Shown here piece by piece: positions 1 to 7,413 of a stretch of DNA of 11,544 nucleotides; the first letter of the stretch is position 1; each line of letters opens with the position of its first letter. The notes below the pieces were generated by a model. The model made no database searches. It was given only the letters and a program-made list of their open reading frames with translations, and had not been told where the DNA came from. The position numbers and the translations under genes were made by a program. The stretch spans positions 5,007 to 16,550 of the forward strand of contig DHOX01000066.1 of the NCBI GenBank assembly GCA_002409785.1. The letters are read 5' to 3'. Source of the DNA: Prevotella sp. UBA5379. Its GTDB lineage: Bacteria; Bacteroidota; Bacteroidia; Bacteroidales; Bacteroidaceae.

Positions 1-287
1 CCCAAAGCCTCATCGAGTTTATCCTTAGCATCAAACATCCTTTCCGTGCCCCTGGCCGCATCATAAAGGACATACTGTCCTTTACCGTCACGAGTCGTCA
101 TCTGGTAAGAAAACACATCCGAAGAATCTTTCCATTGCACCTCATGAGCCCAGTGATAAACATGAGAAGGATCAAAGTCCTTCTTGACAGCGTATGCCCG
201 GTCATAATCCTTCAGCGTACCCTGAGAAAACACCGGAACAGCCATCAGCAGTCCTACAGCGAAAAAAGAAAACCCTAATTTCTTCAT
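1..287 (-). CDS. Exported protein, N-terminal fragment, probable S9 (DPP IV-like) serine peptidase
   Basis: Partial gene: the ATG is at 287 and the frame stays open to the left edge (95 codons plus 2 nt). The product starts with a clear signal peptide (MKK, a hydrophobic run FSFFAVGLLMAVPVF, then a likely cut after FSQ). The mature start has the pattern GTLKDYDRAYAVKK, then VYHWAHEVQW, FSYQMTT and GQYVLYDAA. This order (DY-RAY segment, a W-containing strand, an aromatic strand, then YVL-DA followed by a 'D..L..AL' segment) resembles the start of the beta-propeller half of Bacteroidetes S9/DPP IV-type peptidases, as I recall them. The Ser-Asp-His catalytic region would lie outside the window, so the enzyme class is not proven. 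It begins 38 nt after the HTCS stop with no recognisable promoter or terminator between, so it may be cotranscribed with the regulator. Alternative: another exported propeller-type protein. Confidence 0.55.
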   Translation of the reverse strand, partial: MKKLGFSFFAVGLLMAVPVFSQGTLKDYDRAYAVKKDFDPSHVYHWAHEVQWKDSSDVFSYQMTTRDGKGQYVLYDAARGTERMFDAKDKLDEAL

Positions 288-325
288 CTATACTAAAATT
301 TTAATTCCATTCCACATTCTTAACG

Positions 326-3300
326 TCATTTATAGTCAGTAGGCTTTACCCCAAACTGTTTTTGAAAGCACTTCGAAAAATAGGAAGGACTGTTAAAGCC
401 GACCATAAAGCAGACCTCACTGACCCGATATTTCCCCTCCTTCAAGAGTCGGGCAGCACGGCGGAGACGGACAACCTGAATCATCTCATTTGGAGTGACA
501 TCAGCCAGAGACTTGATTTTCGCAAAGAGACTGGACCTGCTGATATTCATCTGCTCAGCGATAAAATTAACTGAAAGATCAGCATTATCAATATTCTTTT
601 CAATAAGACGATTCATCCGTAAGAGGAAATCATTGTCAAGAGGAGTCCTGGCCATCCGGGTAATTGACTCAGACGGCGTATCAGAAAACTTCTTCATCAG
701 CAATTTCCGCATATTGATCAGATTGCCAATACAAGCATTCAGATATTTTACCGAGAAAGGTTTCTCTATATAAGCATCAGCGCCACAGTTCATTCCTTCA
801 GCCTTGCTCTCATCGTCCGTCTTGGCAGTAAGCATGATAAAAGGAATATGACTCGTGTTCTGATCCGCCCGGACATGGCGGCAGAACTCTGCGCCGTCCA
901 TTTCCGGCATCATCCAGTCGGAGACGATAAGGGTGACCGCATGATGTAAAAGGACATTCATTCCCTCCACACCGTTGGAAGCAGTATACACAACATAATC
1001 ATTCCGGAAATCAGAAGCCAGGAAACTCCGCATATCTGCATCGTCCTCGACGATAAGCACCGAAGCCCTGGTGCCATCATCCGGCATCTCCACTCTTTCC
1101 GGTTTATCTTGCATGATCATTTCTCTACTATTCTCCATCCGGCCACTGCCATCCTGATGTTCTGGAACCTTCTTTTCTCCGTCTATGTCAACCTGGTTGA
1201 CCGGGAAAGTAATTATAAATCTTGTACCCTTATTAGGTTCAGAATCAAGTTTCATCTGACCATGATGCAGATCAACTATACTTTTGACAATAGCCAGTCC
1301 AATGCCCGCCCCGGGAGCATTGGACTGCACCTGATAGAAAGCATTAAAGACCTTTGGCTGCTCCTCCTTGCTGATTCCTATCCCATTATCAGACACGATG
1401 AGTTGAAAAGACTGGCGGTCATCGGAGACGACACCACTCAAGCATATCCTGTCTTTGGTATATTTCAACGCATTCATCATCAGATTACTAATCACTTTCG
1501 TCATCCCCTCCGGGTCAACGATGGCGGAAAAATCAGCCGGTGGATAGTCGACACGAAAGTCAATCCCCTTCTGTTGGAAGAAAGGCTGGAAGCGGATGAC
1601 CACCGATTTCATCAGATTACTGATATTCTGTGACTTGAAGTGCGCCAGGAGCCCCTGCCTCTGCTCTTTACTGAAATCCAGTAACTGGTTCACCAGGTAA
1701 AGAAGACGGCGGGCATTCCGGTCAATCACCTGCAGAGCCGTCATTGCATTCGAATTTCTCTTTCTATCCCAAACAGGTTCATCATCCTTCACCTCCAGAT
1801 GCGACATCAACTGTTCCAGCGGTCCGATAATCAAAGTCACAGGAGTCCGTATTTCATGAGCGATCATCGTGAAAAATTTCAGCCGTGCCTCCCGTACTTC
1901 AATATTCTTACGATCATCAAGCGCCTTCATTTCATTTTGATGCTTCTTTTCAGCCTTTAGCAGACGAAAATGTGTATATTCATAAACCAGGAAAAGAATG
2001 AGGAAGATATAAAATATTTTTGCCGGCAGGCTCCACCAGAAAGGAGGATGAACGACTATTTTCAACTGAGCCTCATGACGGCTCCATACCCCATCATTAT
2101 TGGTAGCCTTAACCCGAAAGATATAAGTCCCTGAGGGAAGGTTTGTATAGGTAGCATGATGACAACTTCCCACATAGTTCCATTCTTTGTCAAAGCCCTC
2201 CAGTCGATAAGCAAAATGATTCTTGCCGGGAGAACAATAGCTCAACGAAGAAAATGACAGACTGAACATCTTGTCACCATGTTGAAGATCAAGTTGGGGG
2301 ACATAGCTAACAGCTTCCGGCAGCAATCTTGATCCCACTTTCTGCTGCTTATTATATACCTCCAATCCAGTTATAAATACAGGAGGATTCATCCGGTTAA
2401 TCCTGATCTGATAAGGGTAAAAAGCCGTAAAGCCATTGACACCACCAAAGAAGATACGGCCGTCCAAAGTTTTCAGTTCCGCATTTGGTCGAAAGACCTC
2501 ACAGCATAGTCCATCATACCTGTTGAATATGCGAGGAGCCTTTCCCTGTTCATATCTCAGGATCCCATGAGTTGTCGCCAGCCACAGGACACCCCTGTCA
2601 CTTACGATGCTGCTTACCTCAGTACCATCCTGACCTAAAGGGACACGATTGAAATGATCTCCCGACGGATTATAGTAGCATAACCCAGCCATAGTACCTA
2701 TCCATAACCTCCCCTTCGCATCCCTGTCCATACAGTCCACCTGATCAGAAGGAAGAGAATCGGCAAACTTTAAACTCCGGTAATTTTTCCATCCCCCGGT
2801 AAGCGGATGATAACAATAGAGACCAGCACCCTGAGAAGAGAACCAAAGATCGCCCTTTCTGTCCTCATCAATATCAAGGACCAGCGCATCCGTCTTATAA
2901 ACCTGATGAAAGCCATCCCGTTTCCTGTCGTAGAGAAATATCCCATAGCCCATCGTAGAAAGCCACAAACGCCCCAGATGATCCTTATAGATCGCATAGC
3001 AGCTCTTGCTGTCAAGTCCGTCCTTTTCGGTATACTGCTTCATCCTGCCGGAATTGAGATTCATCCTAATCACTCCATTGGAATAAGTGCCTATCCAGAG
3101 ATCCGATCCGTTCATACACAGAGCATGCACATTATAGGTAGAAAGAAGGCTGCTGCCGGCATAAGTAACAAACCTCCCCGTCTTTTCATCAAGGCAAGAT
3201 AATCCCCCGTCATCGCTGGCTATCCATACCCTTCGATAAGGATCCTCACAGAAATGACTGACCACATTCCCCCTGAAGCCAAACCGGCCATTCGTATAAC

Positions 3301-4306
3301 TTGAGAAGCGCCGCCCCATAGGAGATACATATTTCACCCCACCATAAAAAGTTCCTATCCAGACACCCCCTTCCCGGTCACGCAGGATAGAATAGACGAA
3401 CCTCCCATCAATAGAATTCATATCATCCCCCTGAAAAGTCAGCCTGTTCCACTTTCCTGTCCGGGTATTATAGACGATAACCCCATCATCACATCCCATA
3501 TAGATTTGGTCATCCGGCATTTCCACAAGAGTATGGATATGTCTTCCTGTTCCCGTCAATGTCGGATCAAGCACATGCATGACCTGACCGTTTTTCAGAC
3601 AAAAGAGTCCCTCATTCCACGTCCCTAACCATAACGTTCCGTTATGAGTCTGAAGCATTTTCGCACCAGATACACCAAAGTCTGCATGAAGATGTTCAGG
3701 TAGAAAAGCATGGCATCCCCGGTTTAATCTGTTGATGGTCCAACACTCATTTTTAACTACTGCCCAGACCTGTCCCTCAGAGTCTGCGAAGATCTGAGAG
3801 ACCTCACCCCTGGCTGTACGAAAAGCGAAATGCCGGACATGATGCGACCGGAGATCAAAGCAAAATCCCCCCTGTCCCTTTGTCGCAATCCATACATTTC
3901 CAGACGTATCTTTTGCAAAGGAGCTGATCTCAGATTTAATCTGCGGGATAAAGCGGGAAAAGGTCTCTGTCCGGTAATTAAACCAGAAAGAGCCATGGGA
4001 AGTCCCCACAAGCATCCCATCAGGAAAAGGGCAGATAGTAGAGATATACTGGTCAGCTCCAGTTTGCAAGATACGATAAAATTCTACATTATACCCATCA
4101 TAACGGCACAAACCATTATCTGTCCCCAGCCATATAAAGCCCCTGTAATCTTGTACGACATTCCTTACCGTATTAGAACGCAGTCCATCTTCTATCGTAA
4201 TATTACGGTAGAGAAAGTCAGAAGTCTGTTCTCCAAAGGAGAATAAAGATACCGGCAAAAAGGCAACAAGAAATATATATCGATTAAAGGACTGTCGAAT
4301 AGCCAT
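326..4306 (-). CDS. Hybrid two-component system (HTCS) sensor kinase/AraC-type regulator
   Basis: One-protein two-component system of 1326 aa, the usual length for the family; it spans the inner membrane, senses a ligand in the periplasm and activates a PUL. Order: signal/TM segment (about 10-24); 14 propeller repeats of the G-x-[IVL]-W-[IL]-G-T type, with cores near residues 59, 99, 139, 181, 226, 269, 316, 361, 404, 448, 488, 535, 575 and 618; Y_Y_Y domain (about 680-752); TM helix (about 757-779); coiled linker; HisKA with phospho-acceptor H817 in AHEIRTP; HATPase with N945, DNGIGI (973-978) and GAGIGLA (999-1005); receiver (about 1082-1198) with D1088/D1089, phospho-acceptor D1130, T1160 and K1182; AraC-type HTH (about 1235-1326). 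All key residues are present, so it should be active. The start at 4306 fits the signal segment and the promoter just upstream. It is GC-richer by eye than susC/susD. Target: most likely the adjacent susC-led operon (inference). Confidence 0.97.
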   Translation of the reverse strand: MAIRQSFNRYIFLVAFLPVSLFSFGEQTSDFLYRNITIEDGLRSNTVRNVVQDYRGFIWLGTDNGLCRYDGYNVEFYRILQTGADQYISTICPFPDGMLVGTSHGSFWFNYRTETFSRFIPQIKSEISSFAKDTSGNVWIATKGQGGFCFDLRSHHVRHFAFRTARGEVSQIFADSEGQVWAVVKNECWTINRLNRGCHAFLPEHLHADFGVSGAKMLQTHNGTLWLGTWNEGLFCLKNGQVMHVLDPTLTGTGRHIHTLVEMPDDQIYMGCDDGVIVYNTRTGKWNRLTFQGDDMNSIDGRFVYSILRDREGGVWIGTFYGGVKYVSPMGRRFSSYTNGRFGFRGNVVSHFCEDPYRRVWIASDDGGLSCLDEKTGRFVTYAGSSLLSTYNVHALCMNGSDLWIGTYSNGVIRMNLNSGRMKQYTEKDGLDSKSCYAIYKDHLGRLWLSTMGYGIFLYDRKRDGFHQVYKTDALVLDIDEDRKGDLWFSSQGAGLYCYHPLTGGWKNYRSLKFADSLPSDQVDCMDRDAKGRLWIGTMAGLCYYNPSGDHFNRVPLGQDGTEVSSIVSDRGVLWLATTHGILRYEQGKAPRIFNRYDGLCCEVFRPNAELKTLDGRIFFGGVNGFTAFYPYQIRINRMNPPVFITGLEVYNKQQKVGSRLLPEAVSYVPQLDLQHGDKMFSLSFSSLSYCSPGKNHFAYRLEGFDKEWNYVGSCHHATYTNLPSGTYIFRVKATNNDGVWSRHEAQLKIVVHPPFWWSLPAKIFYIFLILFLVYEYTHFRLLKAEKKHQNEMKALDDRKNIEVREARLKFFTMIAHEIRTPVTLIIGPLEQLMSHLEVKDDEPVWDRKRNSNAMTALQVIDRNARRLLYLVNQLLDFSKEQRQGLLAHFKSQNISNLMKSVVIRFQPFFQQKGIDFRVDYPPADFSAIVDPEGMTKVISNLMMNALKYTKDRICLSGVVSDDRQSFQLIVSDNGIGISKEEQPKVFNAFYQVQSNAPGAGIGLAIVKSIVDLHHGQMKLDSEPNKGTRFIITFPVNQVDIDGEKKVPEHQDGSGRMENSREMIMQDKPERVEMPDDGTRASVLIVEDDADMRSFLASDFRNDYVVYTASNGVEGMNVLLHHAVTLIVSDWMMPEMDGAEFCRHVRADQNTSHIPFIMLTAKTDDESKAEGMNCGADAYIEKPFSVKYLNACIGNLINMRKLLMKKFSDTPSESITRMARTPLDNDFLLRMNRLIEKNIDNADLSVNFIAEQMNISRSSLFAKIKSLADVTPNEMIQVVRLRRAARLLKEGKYRVSEVCFMVGFNSPSYFSKCFQKQFGVKPTDYK

Positions 4307-4326
4307 CTTTCGTGTAGATTTTACAG

Positions 4327-4357
4327 CAAAGGTATCATTTTTTTACTTTATGTCAAA
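4327..4357 (-). promoter_or_regulatory. Bacteroides-type promoter of the HTCS gene
   Basis: Read on the minus strand, TACCTTTG (4334-4327) matches the Bacteroides -7 consensus TAnnTTTG exactly. A TTTG (4357-4354) lies 19 nt upstream of it, as expected for the -33 element. The predicted transcription start is near 4320, which gives a leader of roughly 13 nt before the ATG at 4306. This indicates that the HTCS is transcribed separately from the operon upstream. Confidence 0.75.
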
Positions 4358-4358
4358 A

Positions 4359-4386
4359 TTTTCATTCATTTTCATTATTTAATGAA
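4359..4386 (-). promoter_or_regulatory. Possible regulator-binding repeats upstream of the HTCS promoter
   Basis: Directly upstream of the -33 element, TTTTCATT occurs twice on the plus strand (4359-4366 and 4369-4376) with starts 10 bp apart, one helical turn. The second copy overlaps an inverted repeat, TTCATT-ATTT-AATGAA (4371-4386). The position, just upstream of -33, suits an activator or autoregulation site. The region is AT-rich, so chance is a real alternative. Confidence 0.3.
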
Positions 4387-4676
4387 GTCAATAGCTTTCA
4401 GAATCATTCCATTGTTTTTAATGAGTCTGAGGAAATTCATTTAGGAAAAATATTTTGCAGGACAAAATCCAAGCTTACCAATCTGCATAATCAGGACACT
4501 GAATCCGTCAACAATCATCATACAGATGGGTAAGTTGCCTTAAATTCATATCCCTGCTGAAAGATGACCATAAAACAGGGAAAAATCCATTAAGCAGAAT
4601 GATCTGCCCCAAACATTCATAAAGAACATCCTTTACCTTAATAGGACTTATCAGTCTTACTATAAGCAGTAATGAT
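4387..4676. other. Intergenic stretch with no gene seen
   Basis: The gap between the DUF4859 lipoprotein stop and the HTCS start is 434 nt, and this is its middle. I see no reading frame with a plausible start and family signal, and no tRNA-like fold. Two weak inverted repeats occur: TCCCTG/CAGGGA (4551-4556 and 4576-4581) and GCAGA-ATGA-TCTGC (4594-4607). On the minus strand, the second is followed a few bases later by a short T run. They are too short to assign a role. Confidence 0.5.
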
Positions 4677-4711
4677 AAAAAGTCAAGAATGCCATATTTG
4701 CATTCTTGACT
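4677..4711 (-). terminator. Rho-independent-type terminator after the susC-susD-lipoprotein operon
   Basis: On the minus strand, AGTCAAGAATGC (4711-4700), a 7-nt loop AAATATG, and GCATTCTTGACT (4692-4681) form a perfect 12-bp stem followed by TTTT. It starts 29 nt after the stop codon of the DUF4859 lipoprotein gene. It separates that operon from the independently promoted HTCS gene. Confidence 0.85.
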
Positions 4712-4740
4712 AACAGAATAATCTATATTTACATTTTATA

Positions 4741-5718
4741 TTATTCAAAATCAGCAGTAATCACTAATTCTATATATTTGCTATTATCCGTCTTACAGGC
4801 ATAGACAAAGTGGATCTTAACCTGTGTTCCTGAAGGTATACCTGCATAACGACCGATACCCACAGAACCATCATGTGTCTCAACAAAATACTCACAGCCA
4901 CTCCCCCAATTTCTTGGATTACCGTTAGCATCACACCAGAAGCCGAGGCCGTTGGCAGTATAGTCACGCCCCGTAATCCATTTTCCATTAGCATCAACCA
5001 TGTAGAGAGCAATATTACCATCAGCATCCTGGACCATCTTATTGAAATCTGTAACCGTCATACCCATGCATGTTTTGATAGCCGATTCCATATCACTGAA
5101 ATTCACTTCCGTTGCAGAATAATCACCCGTAGGAATCGAAATCGTCTTGATAATTGTGCCCGGATCACTAACAGCCATACTGATATTAAAACGGACATAA
5201 TTATCATAGTCCTTGCCATTATTAACGGCAAAGCCTACATTTTCATTAACCGACACACCAGCACTGGAATTTGTCGGCACGCTGAGGATTAAGGCTTTGT
5301 TTTCTGTATCCAGTTTGATACTGGCAACTTGAGCCGTATCAGAGATATTACCGGAATTATTATAACTCCACCCCGAACTATCATTAGGCGCCGTCTTGTC
5401 CCAACAGCCTCTGTTGACGTTGATATTGTAAAACACAACTTTTCCAGATGCCAAACCTGTGATCATATCGTCAACTGTCATTCCTAAATGACTCTGGATT
5501 TTCTCAGCATAATCTTTCAAAAGAATCGTCTTATTGATAATATGCCCCTTTCGGAATTCAGCAGAAACAGCAATATCTGCAGAAGTATCAGCACGAAGAT
5601 AAGGTGATTCATTCTCTTTATAGACATGCTTACTGACAGCATCATTAGGATCAGTGCTGCACGAAATCATTATCAGCACTATACCGGTTGCCACAGCGTA
5701 TAAAATATTCTTTTTCAT
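4741..5718 (-). CDS. Surface lipoprotein with two DUF4859-like domains, probable glycan-binding accessory protein
   Basis: A 325-aa lipoprotein precursor. The signal is MKKN, a hydrophobic run, then MISC with the lipidated Cys at residue 20; the mature start C-S-T-D-P-N-D is polar and acidic, as in many surface-exported Bacteroidetes lipoproteins. Two related units follow, roughly 57-185 and 198-325. Matching landmarks are HLGMTVDDM (78-85) with CMGMTVTDF (217-225), SGWSYNNSGN (115-124) with LGFWCDANGN (258-267), and a closing beta-strand block. The second unit has the GFWCDANGNPRNWG and IGRYAGIPSGTQV features I associate with DUF4859 (assignment from memory). The third place after susC and susD is where surface glycan-binding proteins usually sit, so a binding role is likely by context. 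No catalytic motif is evident. It starts 21 nt after the susD stop and is followed by a strong terminator, so it ends the operon. Confidence 0.75.
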   Translation of the reverse strand: MKKNILYAVATGIVLIMISCSTDPNDAVSKHVYKENESPYLRADTSADIAVSAEFRKGHIINKTILLKDYAEKIQSHLGMTVDDMITGLASGKVVFYNINVNRGCWDKTAPNDSSGWSYNNSGNISDTAQVASIKLDTENKALILSVPTNSSAGVSVNENVGFAVNNGKDYDNYVRFNISMAVSDPGTIIKTISIPTGDYSATEVNFSDMESAIKTCMGMTVTDFNKMVQDADGNIALYMVDANGKWITGRDYTANGLGFWCDANGNPRNWGSGCEYFVETHDGSVGIGRYAGIPSGTQVKIHFVYACKTDNSKYIELVITADFE

Positions 5719-5739
5719 TGTTTATGACTATTAAAATAA

Positions 5740-7401
5740 CTACTTCGAAGTACCATCATAACCAGGATTTTGCTTTAACTTTGAATTACCATCTAAGGCT
5801 TCCTTTGGAATCGGGAAAATATCACAATAACGGTCCTTAACAGCGTCCTTGCAAAACCATGATTTACCATTATAAACATTCATATTAGTACCCTTAACAT
5901 TAAATCGGATCAGATCATCACGACGATGAGCTTCACATACAAATTCTTTTGCATACTCATCCAGTAATCCTCCAAATTCAATATCTTGTCCTCCTTCATG
6001 AGTAACAATCCACTTATCAGGACCACCTTGCACTCCTTGATTTTCACGATGGCCATAATCATAATTACTCCCCCCCTTAAGTTGATCCACTGTGATAGTA
6101 GCCAGAGAAGAGTCAGACTTGAAATCACGCTTACGGACAGCCGTAATTAAATCAGCAGCTTCTTGTTCATCCTCTCCAAGACGAAGCAGGCATTCAGCCT
6201 TAATGAAATAAGCATCAGCCAGGCGAAAATAAGGTACATCATCATAGCTGGTTCCATAATCTCCACTCTTAATTTCATATTTAATCAAGCGGTAACTTTC
6301 GAAAGGATAACATCCAGGATTGTCAATGCTATGAAGTTCTTTCGTATAAATGAGAGGTTCACCGTTAACCATAATGGGAGAACCATCAGCAGCATACTGC
6401 TGCCCACCAGTCCAGGTATCATCGAAACGAGTATCTCCCTTTTCATAAGTATCCAGAAATTGAGGGAATACTACACCTCCACCAGTGGCCCAACCAGAGA
6501 AATTCCAACGAGCACGGCCAGCATTACTGATCCACAAGTTAGCCATATAATTACCGCTTGCATACTTTATGGCGAAGGGTATACCGAAGATAATCTCCGG
6601 TGAACTGGAAATATCCTCTTTGAAGTTATCACTATAGTTAGGTGCAAGAGAGAACGGCCCTGCTAAGACCTTATTAATTTCATCCAAGGCTTTACGGTAC
6701 CAGCTTTTATCATTATCATCCTGAAACCAGGCATTATGGTTCAGATATAATTTTGCCAACAGCATATGAGCTGCATACTTATTGATCTTACCCATTTCAA
6801 TTTTTGACGGGCACTGGTCAGCGACATCCTTTAACTCTTTCTCAATCCAATTAAATGTAGTCGCCGGAGCTGCCTGTGTTGGTTGAAATCCCTTTTCATG
6901 AACATAAGTCGTATCCAAAGGAATATTACGGAAGAGATCAAAGAGATTATAATAATACAAGGCACGGTAAGCACGAACTTGTGCCGTAATCTGCACATTA
7001 GATGTAATAGATTTGTTAGACAAGATCTTATTACAAGCATTTACTCCTGCATAATTATTATCCCAATTGACCGCAAAGAAACCCATTTGAGAATTGAACT
7101 GATGCTTATGCATGGATACATAGAGATCTCCCCAACCAATACCGATGCGGGAAGGAACCCCCCAGACATCCGAGCTCATGTCCATAATATCTGACAATCC
7201 AAACCATCCCCAATACACATTACGGAGGCTGCTATAAACAGGAGCAATAGTATGTTCCAGTTCCGTACTTGAAAAGTCATGCGACTCAGAAGAGATAGTA
7301 TCATAAAGCTTTTCATCAAGATTTGTGCATCCAGTCAATACGGAAAAACCAATAATTCCACATATTGAAGAAAGGATAACATGATTATATTTTGTTTTCA
7401 T
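5740..7401 (-). CDS. susD: SusD/RagB-family outer-membrane nutrient-binding lipoprotein
   Basis: Surface lipoprotein that caps the SusC barrel and captures the oligosaccharide; 553 aa, typical for the family. The lipobox LTGC places the lipidated Cys at residue 25, followed by TNLDEKLYD, a common SusD mature start. The helical TPR-like core is visible at AQVRAYRALYYYNLFDLF (140-157, family motif 'R.lRA.yyf.L...fG.vPl') and at RLADAYFIKAECLLRLG (393-409). The C-terminal signature FPIPKEALDGNSKLKQNPGY (529-548) is the usual SusD ending ('.PIP..e...N..l.QNpGY'). Trp and Tyr residues in the middle of the protein could contact sugar, but the ligand cannot be read from sequence. The start is 12 nt after the susC stop, so the two are cotranscribed and probably translationally linked. 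A run of seven G (coding strand, 6076-6070) encodes G443-G444. Confidence 0.96.
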   Translation of the reverse strand: MKTKYNHVILSSICGIIGFSVLTGCTNLDEKLYDTISSESHDFSSTELEHTIAPVYSSLRNVYWGWFGLSDIMDMSSDVWGVPSRIGIGWGDLYVSMHKHQFNSQMGFFAVNWDNNYAGVNACNKILSNKSITSNVQITAQVRAYRALYYYNLFDLFRNIPLDTTYVHEKGFQPTQAAPATTFNWIEKELKDVADQCPSKIEMGKINKYAAHMLLAKLYLNHNAWFQDDNDKSWYRKALDEINKVLAGPFSLAPNYSDNFKEDISSSPEIIFGIPFAIKYASGNYMANLWISNAGRARWNFSGWATGGGVVFPQFLDTYEKGDTRFDDTWTGGQQYAADGSPIMVNGEPLIYTKELHSIDNPGCYPFESYRLIKYEIKSGDYGTSYDDVPYFRLADAYFIKAECLLRLGEDEQEAADLITAVRKRDFKSDSSLATITVDQLKGGSNYDYGHRENQGVQGGPDKWIVTHEGGQDIEFGGLLDEYAKEFVCEAHRRDDLIRFNVKGTNMNVYNGKSWFCKDAVKDRYCDIFPIPKEALDGNSKLKQNPGYDGTSK

Positions 7402-7413
7402 GATTATAAATCT

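Noticed and set aside
294..303. Palindrome TAAAATTTTA between the HTCS and the peptidase-like gene as an operator
   Set aside because: A 10-bp AT-only palindrome is expected by chance in such a leader, and no second copy or promoter accompanies it.
1109..1633. Plus-strand open frame of 174 codons inside the HTCS gene
   Set aside because: It lies opposite the HisKA/HATPase coding region, shows no family signal, signal peptide or leader, and is explained as a shadow of the conserved gene on the other strand. The same holds for the other plus-strand frames at 2807-3202, 3830-4246, 4873-5292, 6163-6603 and 6883-7194.
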